Origin: JASHPR01 sp963808705
GTDB lineage: Bacteria > Actinomycetota > Actinomycetes > Streptosporangiales > Streptosporangiaceae
Length of the DNA: 64,000 bases
Direction: 5' to 3'
NCBI GenBank assembly: GCA_963808705.1
Contig: CAWEHB010000009.1
Coordinates: 62,001-126,000, forward strand
Both the position numbers and the translations under genes were made by a program. Positions 42,903-52,116 of this stretch are shown piece by piece; the first letter of the stretch is position 1, and each line of letters begins with the position of its first letter. The notes beneath the pieces are model-generated. The model made no database searches and was not told where the DNA came from. It saw only the letters and a program-made list of their open reading frames with translations.

Positions 42903-44363
42903 ATGAACGCGACGCCCGCCGCCACCCAAGGCACCGCCCCGCACCCTACGCCGGACCGGCTTGACCGGGAGCTGGTCAAGCTCATCGTGGTCCTGCTGGC
43001 CGGCGCGATCCCCGCGCTCCTGGACACCGCGATCGTCAACGTGGCGGTCGACATGATCGGCCGCGACCTGCACACCACCGTGTCGCCGATCCAGTGGGTG
43101 ATCACCGGCTACCTGCTCTCGTTCGCCATGGTCATCCCGCTGAGCGGCTGGGCGCTCTCCCGGTTCGGCGGCCGCGCGGTCTGGATGTTCTCGCTCGGCC
43201 TGTTCCTGGCGGGCTCGGCCGCCTGCGGGGCGGCGTGGAACGTCGGCAGCCTGATCGCGTTCCGGGTGGTGCAGGGCATCGGCGGCGGCCTGATGGTGCC
43301 CCTGCTCACCACCCTGCTGGTGCAGGCGGCCGGCGACCGGCAGATGGGACGGCTGATGAGCGCGATCAGCCTGCCCATCGTCGTGGTCCCGATCTTCGGG
43401 CCGGTCGTGGCCGGCCTGATCATCAGCAACGCAAGCTGGCGCTGGATCTTCTACGTGAACGTGCCGATCTGCCTGGCCGGGCTGGCGCTCGCCTGGCGCG
43501 GGCTGCCGGCCGCGCCGCCGCCGGGCGGCCGGCAGCGGCTCGATCTGGCCGGCCTGCTGCTGCTGCCGCCCGCGCTGGTCGCGCTCCTGTACGGCCTGGC
43601 CCAGGTGAGCAGCGCGGGCGGCTTCGCCCACCGGGATGTGATGCTCCCGCTGGCCGCGGGCGCGGTGCTGCTCGCGGGCTACTGCCTGCACGCGCTGCGG
43701 ACGTCCGGGACGCCCATGGTCGACCTGCGGCTGTTCCGGTCGCGCGCGTTCACCGGGGCGAGCAGCCTGCTGTTCCTGGCCGGGCTGTCGATCTACGGAG
43801 GCATGCTGCTGCCGCCGCTGTACTTCCAGCAGTTCCGGGGGGCCAGCGCGCTAACGGCCGGGCTGCTGATGGTGCCGCAGGGCCTCGGCAGCCTGCTGCC
43901 GCGGACGCTGGCCGGCAAGCTCACCGACAAGATCGGCCCCCGGCTGGTCGTGCTGGCCGGCGTCGCGCTGGCCGCCGTGGGCACGGTCCCGTTCGCGCTG
44001 GCCGGGCTGCACACCAGCTACTGGCTGCTCGGCGCGGCCCTGGTCGTCCGGGGCGCCGGGCTCGGCACCGCCACCATCGCGGTGATGGCCGGCGCCTTCC
44101 AGGGCCTGCGCCGGGAGCAGGTACCACACGCCAGCAGCGCCACCCGGATCGTGCAGTTCGTCGGCGGCTCGTTCGGCGCCGCGGTGCTGGTGGCCGTGAT
44201 CCTCGACCGCCAGGTCGCCGCGCACGCCGCGGCGGGCGCGGCCGGCCTGGCCACCGCGTTCGGCCACACGTTCTGGTGGTGCACCGGCTTCACCGCGCTG
44301 GCACTGCTCCCCGCGCTGCTGATGTCCGGCCGCGCCAAGCTCCCCGCCGCCGGGCCGTCCTAG
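42903..44363 (+). CDS. MFS drug-type exporter (DHA2 family, 14 TM)
   Basis: 486 residues. TM1 motif LLDTAIVNVAVDMIGRDL, loop motif GWALSRFGGRAVWM and motif C in TM5 (PIFGPVVAGLIIS) put it in the EmrB/QacA group. Proton-driven export of a drug or metabolite is likely. Divergently paired with a TetR gene through a tight palindromic operator. Confidence 0.93.
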   Translation: MNATPAATQGTAPHPTPDRLDRELVKLIVVLLAGAIPALLDTAIVNVAVDMIGRDLHTTVSPIQWVITGYLLSFAMVIPLSGWALSRFGGRAVWMFSLGLFLAGSAACGAAWNVGSLIAFRVVQGIGGGLMVPLLTTLLVQAAGDRQMGRLMSAISLPIVVVPIFGPVVAGLIISNASWRWIFYVNVPICLAGLALAWRGLPAAPPPGGRQRLDLAGLLLLPPALVALLYGLAQVSSAGGFAHRDVMLPLAAGAVLLAGYCLHALRTSGTPMVDLRLFRSRAFTGASSLLFLAGLSIYGGMLLPPLYFQQFRGASALTAGLLMVPQGLGSLLPRTLAGKLTDKIGPRLVVLAGVALAAVGTVPFALAGLHTSYWLLGAALVVRGAGLGTATIAVMAGAFQGLRREQVPHASSATRIVQFVGGSFGAAVLVAVILDRQVAAHAAAGAAGLATAFGHTFWWCTGFTALALLPALLMSGRAKLPAAGPS

Positions 44364-44821
44364 CCCGCGCCACCAATCGCTCACGCGCCATGATCGTGGC
44401 AGGTGGTGTGGCCTCGCGCCGGTTTCATGATCCTGTGCATGACGCTGAACGTCACTCGTGATGGCTACTGAGCGATCGGGGAGCTGACCGAAACCCGACG
44501 GCGATGTTCATGGTGACGCTCTCATGCTCGCCGTGACGGCTTCTGTCCGGCTAGAACCGGGACCGGCCGGGCACCTAAATTAGTGAGCCTGCCCGGGATT
44601 AGGTTCGTCACAGACGGTCACAGCCCGGCCGCCGCGAAGCACGCGATATCCGCCGATATGTACCCTCAGAGCCAGTGATCGACTGAGGGGGTGCACCGTA
44701 CAGATCAGGTGATTCTGCGCTGATCTGTCGTGCTGTTGGTGGCCTCCAGCTCCCCCTGGCTCGGTGCTGGGTGGTCTGGCACGGGATTCCGGTGAGGTAT
44801 CCGGCCGCCCGGTGGCGGGCA
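44364..44821. other. Non-coding stretch, no gene seen
   Basis: No open frame here has convincing coding character on either strand; the longer frames are shadows. It holds short inverted stretches and direct gatctgt/gatcagg motifs near 44700 but nothing I can name. It may be degraded DNA at the boundary with the debris-rich right half. Confidence 0.5.
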
Positions 44822-45607
44822 TCAGGCGCTGGGGACCCGTCCGATGATCCAGCCGAACTCGGAGACGATCCGGACGCCGAGGCCTTCGGTGTACAGCGGG
44901 CGGATGGCCTGGCGGATCGCCTCGGCGAACCGGTCGTAGCCAGCCGCCTGCAGGGCCGGCCAGGACGGCCCGGCAGAGGCGAGCGCCCGGGCCGCCAGGT
45001 CGAGGTCGGGCCACTCGTTGACGACCTGCGCGGTCCCCCGGCCGGCGAACTCCAGGCCGGCGTCGGCGAGCATCTGCTCGGCCACGCCAGGCCGCCCGGT
45101 GTCACCCTGATTGAGGGTGGCATCGACGTGGCCGGGCGGCGACAGCTCCAGCAGCGTGGCGAAGAACGGCAGCAGGCCAAGCCGCCTGGGAGATCCCCAG
45201 AAGCTGAACCCGGCCAGCCCGCCCGGCCGCACCACCCGGCGGGCCTCGGCCAGCGCGTCCTCGCATCCCTTCCAGATCCCGTTGAAACTCGTCGCCACAT
45301 CGAAGCAGTCATCGCCGAACGGCAGCGCGAACATGTCGCCGACCCGGAAATCCCCGCCGGGCGTGCGCGCCCGCGCGATCGCGATCAGTGCCCCGGAGGC
45401 ATCCAGCCCGGCGACCTCGGCCCCCCGGGCGGCTGCGACGCTGGCCGCGTATCCGGAGCCGCAGGCAATGTCGAGCAGCCTGGTTCCCGCGCCCACGCCA
45501 GCCCGGTCGAACAGCGCGTCGTTGGCACGCCGCGCATACGGCTCCATCAGGTACGCCCAGTCCGTGGCCCGCTCACCCCAGGCCCGGCCCGATTCGGCCC
45601 ACCCCAT
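44822..45607 (-). CDS. Class I SAM-dependent methyltransferase (UbiE/Methyltransf_11 type)
   Basis: 261 residues from ATG 45607 with GGAGGCGAGG upstream; the long open frame to 47065 is not used. The SAM motif I is LLDIACGSGYAASVAAARGA (about 45), motif II acidic GLDAS, and motif IV FDVATSFNGIWKG. It transfers a methyl group to an unknown small molecule. No operon partner is evident; the flanks are gene-poor. Confidence 0.92.
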   Translation of the reverse strand: MGWAESGRAWGERATDWAYLMEPYARRANDALFDRAGVGAGTRLLDIACGSGYAASVAAARGAEVAGLDASGALIAIARARTPGGDFRVGDMFALPFGDDCFDVATSFNGIWKGCEDALAEARRVVRPGGLAGFSFWGSPRRLGLLPFFATLLELSPPGHVDATLNQGDTGRPGVAEQMLADAGLEFAGRGTAQVVNEWPDLDLAARALASAGPSWPALQAAGYDRFAEAIRQAIRPLYTEGLGVRIVSEFGWIIGRVPSA

Positions 45608-46087
45608 CGGCCTCGCCTCCGCTGCCCGGTCCCGCACTGTTAGCCACCCGGCTCCCCGAAGTGTGCCGCAGTTCCCCCCCGGGGTGCCAGTCAGGCGGCC
45701 AGCGACCGCGGGAGTGCCCAGCCGGCAGCACGGGACAACCGCAACTGCGCGCTTGCAGCGGAGGCGGCCCGCATCGCGATACGCCGCCGGATTGTCATAC
45801 CGCGTCCGAGCTTCCTCACCCACCCGGCACGCCCCGAAACTGCGCCTGGCCAGCCCCACGCAGCCGAAGTCACGCTCCGTGGCCGTCACCGGCGCCGAGC
45901 TGACGAGCCATACCCGCCCGCGTGGGCTGGAAGGCGGGAACTCGCCGGATGTCTGGCATCCAGGTGGAACATTCTCCGCGGCCGCGTGCCTGTGGCGTGA
46001 CTGAGATCGCTGACCTGTGTCCTCCCGCACTGGGTCGCGGAGCGCTGGAGTCGGCCCAATGCCTGAGCGGAGTGAAATGATCGCCAC
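45608..46087. other. Non-coding stretch, no gene seen
   Basis: 480 bp between divergent methyltransferase and SDR genes. Frames present are short or shadowed and lack coding character. The promoters of both genes must lie here; I see no clear dyad. Confidence 0.5.
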
Positions 46088-46843
46088 ATGCCGGTTGCGC
46101 ATGGTCGTATCGCTTTGGTGACAGGCAGCTCGCGAGGCCTGGGCGCCGCGATCGCGCGGCGCCTGGCTCATGACGGCCTCGCCGTCGCGGTCAATGGCCG
46201 CCGCGGCGACCGGCAGGCACCTGAGGTTGCCCGCAGCATCCATGACGACGGCGGCGTCGCCGAGGCGTTCTGCGCCGACGTCACCGACCAGCAGCAGGTT
46301 GCCGAGCTGGTCGCCGAGATCACCGGCCGCTTCGGCCCGGTTGACGTGCTGGTACTCAACGCCACCGGCCCACAGCCCGAAGCCGCGGTGACCGAGGTAG
46401 CCTGGGCCGACCACCTCGCCCAGCTGAACTTCTTTGTCAAGAGCCCGGTGCTGCTCGGCGGCGCGGTGTTGCCCGGGATGCAGGCCCGGCGGTACGGCCG
46501 CATCGTGCACATCGACTCCGAGGTCGCCAACCAGCCGCCTCCTGGCAGGTCCGCGTATGCCACGGCCAAGAGCGCACAGATAGGTCTGGCCCGTAGCTGG
46601 GCGCGCGAGCTCGCCCCGTCCGGTATCACCGTGAACACGGTCGCACCCGGCTTCGTGCCCGTCGAGCGGCACGCAGACGTACCCGCCGAAACCAGAAAGG
46701 CCTATCTGGCCTCGGTGCCCGCCGGGCGGATGGGATCTCCCGACGACATCGCCCACGCCGTGAGCTTCCTCGCCTCCGAAGATGCCGCCTTCATCACCGG
46801 CCAGCGCATCGTCGTCGACGGCGGCCGGAGCCTTGGCACCTGA
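46088..46843 (+). CDS. Short-chain dehydrogenase/reductase (SDR)
   Basis: 251 residues from ATG 46088. The coenzyme motif TGSSRGLG (13-20), the LNATG strand motif, Ser in IDSEVANQ, and YATAK catalytic Tyr/Lys are all present, with VDGGRS at the end. Reaction type is NAD(P)-dependent reduction or oxidation of an alcohol/ketone, as in FabG-like enzymes; substrate unknown. Confidence 0.93.
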   Translation: MPVAHGRIALVTGSSRGLGAAIARRLAHDGLAVAVNGRRGDRQAPEVARSIHDDGGVAEAFCADVTDQQQVAELVAEITGRFGPVDVLVLNATGPQPEAAVTEVAWADHLAQLNFFVKSPVLLGGAVLPGMQARRYGRIVHIDSEVANQPPPGRSAYATAKSAQIGLARSWARELAPSGITVNTVAPGFVPVERHADVPAETRKAYLASVPAGRMGSPDDIAHAVSFLASEDAAFITGQRIVVDGGRSLGT

Positions 46844-47116
46844 CAACCGGCTCCAACACCCACGTGACCAGTCACCGACGGTGACCTCCAGAAGCTGAAT
46901 CGACCACCAGAACCGCCTAATAGGCGGCAACATGGTGCGAGCGCGGCTTCCTGGTATGGCATCCGAACGGGGCGTCCTGCGCTGCTGCGACCGCACTCCA
47001 CCCGCCGCCTGGTTTGCGATTTTCTGCTTGACCCGAATGACGCGGCTGCGGAGAATCGCCGCCATGCCGATGGTGATTGTCAGCGCGGGTATGAGGTCGG
47101 CCGGCCCGGCGGTGCC

Positions 47117-47439
47117 ATGGTGACAGGTGGCCGAGTCCCGGTCTTGTGGATCACCGGCCCGGCGGGCGTGCCGGCGGGCAGATCCTGCTGCTGTGCGGCC
47201 CGGCCGGGGTCGGCAAGTCCACGACCGGCTTCCAGTTGTACCTGCGGTGCCTGAAAGCCGGCCTCACCGCCAGCTACATCGACCTGGACCAGATCGGATT
47301 CCTCACGCCCCCCGCCGATGGTGATCCAGGCAACCACAAGCTGAAGGCCGGTAATCTCGCCGCTATCTGGCGGACTTACTACGCTGCCGGAGCCAGGTAC
47401 CTGGTGATGACCGGTCCTGTCGACAACCAGGATTGCTAG
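47117..47439 (+). pseudogene. Chimeric P-loop ATPase (AAA_33/zeta-like kinase) remnant
   Basis: From ATG 47117 the frame reads RVPVLWITGPAGV, the start of one P-loop protein. It then shifts frame into a second start region, QILLLCGPAGVGKSTTGFQL, with a complete Walker A. The frame continues through SYIDLDQIGFL and GARYLVMTGPVDNQ before a stop after only about 90 residues, where relatives have about 180. Two related genes seem to have recombined at the shared GPAGV codons, then lost the 3' half. Confidence 0.65.
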
Positions 47440-48270
47440 TTGTCAACAACTTTGAGGGCCACTGGACGGGCACAGGTGGCCGAAGTCGAACGCATATGCG
47501 TGATGTGAGTGCATGCTGAGCGAGGTGCGCAAGTATCGTTAAGTAGGCACATTGGCCTATGGCGAGCTGTGGGTCACCCGCTGCCGCCTAGCCGCCTGGA
47601 TCGGAGACAGGATCGGCCAGCATCGCATCGACACCCCTTACTTCTTACTTCTGTGGCACATTCAAGGGCATCCACCTGGCGCTCGGTTGGCACGGGCCCT
47701 GCCGAAGGCATCGAAGCTCACCGCCGCCTCGCTGGCAGCAGCGCGCCGACGAACCAGAACAGCGGGATGAAGATCCCGGCGATGAAGAATACCCAGTGCC
47801 CAGCGACGCCGTCTTCGCCCGCCTCCAAGCCGACGCCCGGCAGGCCACAGCGACGGCAGCGGCGAAGGGCCCGGGAGGGCAACCGGGGAACGACTCTGAC
47901 TCCAGCGCGGCCGGATTGCACCCCGGACACCGGCTCTTCGGACAAGCCACTCCCGAGCCCGGTCCCACCCTACGGCCCGCCAACCCGCACCGGCGAACCA
48001 CGCCACCGAAGCCCGCATCCAGGAAAACCCGCCAGACGACTTGACACGAACAGCAAAGAGGACTCGATATGGGTGGGTTGGCGGCTACCGGCATCCGGCT
48101 GGCTACCGGCCCGAAAGATCGTTATGGACCTACGGTTCCCAGTGCCTGTGGTGTCCGGCTCATCGAACCAGCACTCCGCCGTCTCCGCGGCCCCCGGCGC
48201 CGATTTATCCCCGGGCCGTGGCACGGATCCGAGCGGTCCGCCGCGGCCTCCCGCCGAAGGCCGGGGCGGC
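47440..48270. other. Gene-poor debris
   Basis: No convincing full gene. A minus frame near 47720-47945 encodes a hydrophobic HWVFFIAGIFIPLFWFVGAL segment that may be the remains of a small membrane protein. Other frames lack coding character. Confidence 0.4.
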
Positions 48271-48274
48271 AGGG

Positions 48275-48482
48275 CTTGGTAGGAAGCCAGGTCAGCGGTG
48301 GCGACTCGGACCAGGTAATCGGGGCCGCCGACGAGGCGTTCGGCGTGGCGGACCTGTGGGATGCCGGCCAGGCCACGCTCGAACTCCGTGATCGTCGATG
48401 CGTTTTCCCGGTCCATGGCTACCTGCACGAGCACTTCGAATCCGAGGCCGACCGCGGCGAGGTCAATGACAGCTCTGAGCCT
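48275..48482 (-). pseudogene. Lrp/AsnC regulator, ligand-domain remnant
   Basis: The minus frame reads RLRAVIDLAAVGFEVLVQVA then MDRENASTITEFERGLAGIP and GPDYLVRVATADLASYQAL, the RAM/AsnC ligand domain of an Lrp-type amino-acid regulator. No DNA-binding domain precedes it, and after YQAL the expected end (DRKLAALPGV) is lost. Only about 65 codons remain. Confidence 0.75.
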
Positions 48483-48569
48483 GCGAGAGCGCGTGCGCCG
48501 TTGTGTCTCCGCTTCATGACCTCGACGAGAAACGGCTTCCGCGCCGCCCTGCGTGATGCCGTGTTTGTG

Positions 48570-49475
48570 TCAGTCTTCCCCAGCCAGCAGTCCGGTGAGG
48601 TCACCGACCGGGCCGAGATGGCCGAGTTTGTCAGGGTTGATCTGGTTGTAGACGGTGCGGACACGGCCGGCGCGGATTTCCAGCCAGACCACGCCCAGGA
48701 CGGCGCCGTCGGGCGAGGAAACCTGGGCGCCGGGGTGGCCATTGGCGCGCACCGGTTCCAGCCGAAATCCGAGGCGGTTGGCCTGCCGGGCGAGGCCGAG
48801 GACGAACCTGCCAACCTGCACTGGCCCGCTCACCGGTTCGCGGACCGCAGGAACCTTGCCGCCCCCATCCGCGTAAAATCGCACGTCGTTGGCGAGCACG
48901 GCCTCGAGACCGGCCAGATCGCCGTCGCGGACAGCGGCGAAGAACCGCTCGGCCAGCCGATCCCGCTCCTCGGTGGAGGGCTCGAAGCGGGTCCGGCTGT
49001 GCTGGACGTGCTGGCGCGCGCGATGAAACAGCTGGCGGCAGGTGACCTCGCTCTTCTCCACCACAGCGGCAACCTCGGTATAGCCGTAGCCGAACACCTC
49101 ACGCAGCAAGAACACCGCGCGCTCCACCGGCGACAAGCTCTCGAGCACGATCAGGAAGGCCGCGGAGACCGTTTCGTCCATCTCGAGCCGCCACGACGGG
49201 TCGGCCCCCTCGGACTCGACTAAGGGTTCGGGCAGCCAGGGGCCAACGTACTGCTCACGGCGTCGGTGAGCCGAGCGCAGCGCGTCGATCGCCAGCCGGG
49301 TGGTGACGGTGGCCGCGTAGGCATCGGGAGAGCGCAGGTCGTCCGGCGCGCTTTTGTACATGCGCAGGAAGGCCTCCTGGACCACGTCCTCAGCCTCGGC
49401 GACGCTGCCGAGCATCCGGTATGCGATCGAAAACATCAGCGGCCGGAGCTCGCCGGGTGCCCAGGAATTGGTCAT
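48570..49475 (-). CDS. ECF sigma factor, ECF41 (SigJ-like) with C-terminal SnoaL domain
   Basis: 301 residues from ATG 49475. Sigma region 2 (FSIAYRMLGSVAEAEDVVQEAFLR) and region 4 (LSPVERAVFLLREVFGYGYTEVA) are followed by a SnoaL-like fold. The linker motifs WLPEP (YVGPWLPEP) and DGGGKV, diagnostic of ECF41, are both present. In this group the SnoaL domain contacts the sigma core and tunes activity, replacing an anti-sigma factor. Targets usually lie nearby; here the divergent PPOX gene is the candidate. Confidence 0.95.
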   Translation of the reverse strand: MTNSWAPGELRPLMFSIAYRMLGSVAEAEDVVQEAFLRMYKSAPDDLRSPDAYAATVTTRLAIDALRSAHRRREQYVGPWLPEPLVESEGADPSWRLEMDETVSAAFLIVLESLSPVERAVFLLREVFGYGYTEVAAVVEKSEVTCRQLFHRARQHVQHSRTRFEPSTEERDRLAERFFAAVRDGDLAGLEAVLANDVRFYADGGGKVPAVREPVSGPVQVGRFVLGLARQANRLGFRLEPVRANGHPGAQVSSPDGAVLGVVWLEIRAGRVRTVYNQINPDKLGHLGPVGDLTGLLAGED

Positions 49476-49530
49476 GTCCCGATGCAACCACGCGTGGCTG
49501 TCACAGTCGAAGCCAGTTCCCCGTCGAAGG

Positions 49531-49980
49531 TTGACAAAGGATCCCCAGGGTGAGGAAGCAGGTGGGACCATCAACAAGCCAGGCCCAGTGCCCGCTCAGC
49601 TACAACCGTTCGTCCGCCAGGGCACGATCCTGCTGCACACCAAGAAGCGCGACGGCAGCTGGGTTCCCACGCCAGTCAGCATCGCCGTGCACGGCGACCG
49701 CGCGTACATCCGCACCTACACCAAGGCCGGCAAGAGCAAACGGCTGCGGAACTTTCCCGAGGTCCAATTCTGCCCGTCGACGTTCCGCGGCAAGCCCACC
49801 GGAGCGCTGTGGCACGCCAACGCCCGGCTGCTGGACGGTGACGAAGCCCGCACGGCAGCGCGGCTACTGTCTCGCAAGTATCGGGTACTGCACGGTTTCG
49901 TCGTCCCGCTGGCTCATCGGGTCATGCGAACGGCGACCCTCCACTACGAGCTCAGCGACTTCCGGCCGGCGTCTCAATGA
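49531..49980 (+). CDS. PPOX-class F420-dependent oxidoreductase
   Basis: About 149 residues; the frame is open from 49354 and TTG 49531 (GAAGG upstream) is my best start. TILLHTKKRDGSWVPTPVSI, DRAYIRTYTKAGKSKRLRNF and the RGKPTGALWHANARLL core fit the Rv-type split-barrel group that binds F420. Divergent from the ECF41 sigma factor, whose partners are often small redox enzymes, so sigma control is plausible. Confidence 0.82.
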   Translation: MTKDPQGEEAGGTINKPGPVPAQLQPFVRQGTILLHTKKRDGSWVPTPVSIAVHGDRAYIRTYTKAGKSKRLRNFPEVQFCPSTFRGKPTGALWHANARLLDGDEARTAARLLSRKYRVLHGFVVPLAHRVMRTATLHYELSDFRPASQ

Positions 49981-50308
49981 GCGATCCCCATATGGACACC
50001 GCCGTCGTGGTGCAAGATGCCGGGATGATCACCATGCACCGCCGGCAGTTCCACCGTCGGGACTGTCACGCCGGGAGGCGCGGATGGTCCAGCTAGAGGA
50101 TCGGGCAGACGCGTCCACGCTGTCGCGGCCTGGGGTAAGGGACTTGGGCGCCCGTGCGAGGCGCTGCTTGTCCGTATAGCGCCGCGGGCACGCCGCGTCG
50201 GCACCAGGCCCCTGCCTGAATGATCATGCTGACGCCCGCGGCGCTCCGGTCCTTGCCGGAGCACCGCATTGCGCCGATCCTCCGGCGGGGCTGTGTACCG
50301 GCCGGTGC
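49981..50308. other. Non-coding stretch, no gene seen
   Basis: No convincing frame. It separates the PPOX gene from the convergent ABC permease. Confidence 0.5.
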
Positions 50309-51088
50309 TCAGGCTGCCGTCCGGTGCCGGAACAGCCAGGAAGCCGCGGTGACGGACACCGCGAGGATGCCCGTGCAGTAGGCGATCGCTATCCATGCCT
50401 CGTGGCCGACGGCCGCGCCGGTCGAGGTGTGGCCCATCCACAGTCCGCGCATCGTCTCAACTATCGGCGTGAACGGCTGGTGCGCCGCGAAGGTCCGGAG
50501 TACTCCAGGCATCGTGCGCGCCGGGACGAACGCGGTGCTGACGTAGGGGATGAACATGAGCACGAAGGTGGCCGAGTTCGCCGCCTCGACGTTCCGGGCG
50601 AGCAGGCCGGCGCTGGCCGCGAGCCAGGACAGGGCCAGGACGAACAGCACGATCATGGCGCCGGCAGCGGCCCAGGCCGCGGGCGACGCAGTCGGGCGCC
50701 AGCCGATGCCAAGGCCGACGCCGATGACGAGCGCGGTCGCGATCAGGTTCCGGGCGAGGCTGGCGGCCACGTGGCCGACCAGGATCGTCGAGCTCTTGAT
50801 CGGCATCGACCGGAATCGGTCAACGATGCCGCTGGTCATGTCGGTGGCCACGGCGACGGCGGTCGTCCCGGCGCCGAACCCGGCGCAGAGCACGATCAGG
50901 CCTGGCACGACGTAGTCGACATACTTCCCGCCAGTGTTGAGGGCGCCGCCGAACACGTAGACGAACAGCAGCATCAAGATGATGGGCAGCATCAGCGCGG
51001 TGAAGAACGCCTCCGGGTTGCGCAGCGAGCGTCGCACGCAGCGCACGACCATCACCCGTGAGTCCGAGACAGTGCAGGCCATGCTCAT
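50309..51088 (-). CDS. ABC-2 exporter permease, DrrB-like
   Basis: 259 residues with six hydrophobic segments: LMLPIILMLLFVYVFGGALN in the first hairpin, and GIVDRFRSMPIKSSTILVGH as the cytoplasmic coupling loop. Start overlaps the ATPase stop by four bases (ATGA), so the two are co-translated. Together they form a DrrAB-type daunorubicin-resistance-like exporter; substrate unknown. Confidence 0.93.
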   Translation of the reverse strand: MSMACTVSDSRVMVVRCVRRSLRNPEAFFTALMLPIILMLLFVYVFGGALNTGGKYVDYVVPGLIVLCAGFGAGTTAVAVATDMTSGIVDRFRSMPIKSSTILVGHVAASLARNLIATALVIGVGLGIGWRPTASPAAWAAAGAMIVLFVLALSWLAASAGLLARNVEAANSATFVLMFIPYVSTAFVPARTMPGVLRTFAAHQPFTPIVETMRGLWMGHTSTGAAVGHEAWIAIAYCTGILAVSVTAASWLFRHRTAA

Positions 51089-52038
51089 CGGGCCATCTCC
51101 TTGGGGCGGTGGCTGACGGCGTCAGCGCCGGTGACGGACAGGAAGACGTCGTCGAGGCTCGGGCGGTGGATCGACACCTTCAGCGCTGGCGCACCAGCCG
51201 CCTCGAGCCGCCCGAGCGCCGCGTGCACCTCGGCCGCCGACCCGCCGGTTGCGACCTCGACGACGTGCAGCCGGTCGTCGGTGCGGACCGTGTCCAGGAC
51301 ACCGAGCGCCCGTGCGTAGGCGGCGGCATCGGCGAACTGCAGGCTGATGACCTCGGTTCCCAGGCTTGCCTTGAGGTCGTCCGCGGTGCCCTGGGCGACC
51401 ACGCGCCCGCGGTCGAGCAGGGCGATCTTGTCGGCCAGGACGTCGGCTTCCTCCAGGTACTGCGTCGTCAGCAGGATGGTGACGCCCTCGCCGGCCAGGC
51501 CGCGGGCGGTGTCCCACACGTGCTCGCGGCTGCGCAGGTCGAGCCCGGTGGTCGGTTCGTCGAGGAACAGCAGCCTGGGCCGCTCGATCATGCTGATCGC
51601 CAGGTCGAGCCGGCGTTTCATGCCGCCGGAGTAGGACCCGGCCCGCCGGTCGCCGGCGTCGGCGAGGCCGAAGGCCGCGAGCAGTTCGGCGGCCCGGGCC
51701 CGGGCCGCACGCGGCGGCACGTGCCGGAGCCGGGCCATCATCTCGAGGTTTTCCCGGCCGGTCAGCAGGTCATCGACCGCCGCGTACTGGCCGGTGAGGC
51801 TGATCGAGCGCTTGACGCCGGCCGGGTCAGTGAGCAGGTCGTGACCGGCGATCGTGGCCGTGCCGGTGTCCGGCCGCACGAGGGTGGCAAGTATTCGCAC
51901 CATCGTGGTCTTGCCCGCGCCGTTCGGGCCGAGCAGCGCGAGCACCGTGCCGGTCTCGACGGCGAGGTCGACATGATCGAGCACGGCGCGGCCGCCGAAC
52001 GACTTGCCGATCCCGGCCGCAATAACTGTGTACGTCAT
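51085..52038 (-). CDS. ABC exporter ATPase, DrrA-like
   Basis: 317 residues from ATG 52038, with no ribosome site upstream, so leaderless translation is likely; a longer open frame to 52470 is ignored. Walker A GPNGAGKTTMV, signature YSGGMKRRLDLAISM, Walker B RLLFLDEPTTGLD, and the C-terminal DrrA-specific domain ending PSLDDVFLSVTG. Powers the adjacent DrrB-like permease and is probably repressed by the divergent TetR. Confidence 0.94.
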   Translation of the reverse strand: MTYTVIAAGIGKSFGGRAVLDHVDLAVETGTVLALLGPNGAGKTTMVRILATLVRPDTGTATIAGHDLLTDPAGVKRSISLTGQYAAVDDLLTGRENLEMMARLRHVPPRAARARAAELLAAFGLADAGDRRAGSYSGGMKRRLDLAISMIERPRLLFLDEPTTGLDLRSREHVWDTARGLAGEGVTILLTTQYLEEADVLADKIALLDRGRVVAQGTADDLKASLGTEVISLQFADAAAYARALGVLDTVRTDDRLHVVEVATGGSAAEVHAALGRLEAAGAPALKVSIHRPSLDDVFLSVTGADAVSHRPKEMAR

Positions 52039-52067
52039 ACACACAAGGTATATTGGGTACACAGTTA
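52023..52067. promoter_or_regulatory. Long inverted repeat between DrrA-like and TetR genes
   Basis: TAACTGTGTAC (52023-52033) and GTACACAGTTA (52057-52067) are exact reverse complements separated by 23 bp. The left arm overlaps the ATPase start codon, so a TetR bound here would block its leaderless transcript. The AT-rich spacer (ggtatattg) could hold the -10. Confidence 0.65.
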
Positions 52068-52116
52068 CTGTCAATCCGCAGTGCATCGACCCGGAGGAAC
52101 GGAGAAGCCCGTCCAG

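Noticed and set aside
47509..48282. 257-codon plus-strand frame
   Set aside because: Overlaps debris and the Lrp remnant, Arg/Pro/Ser-rich with no domain or ribosome site.
51058..52116. N-terminal extension of the TetR frame to 609 residues
   Set aside because: Runs antisense through the DrrA-like gene; the normal TetR length is obtained from ATG 52117.
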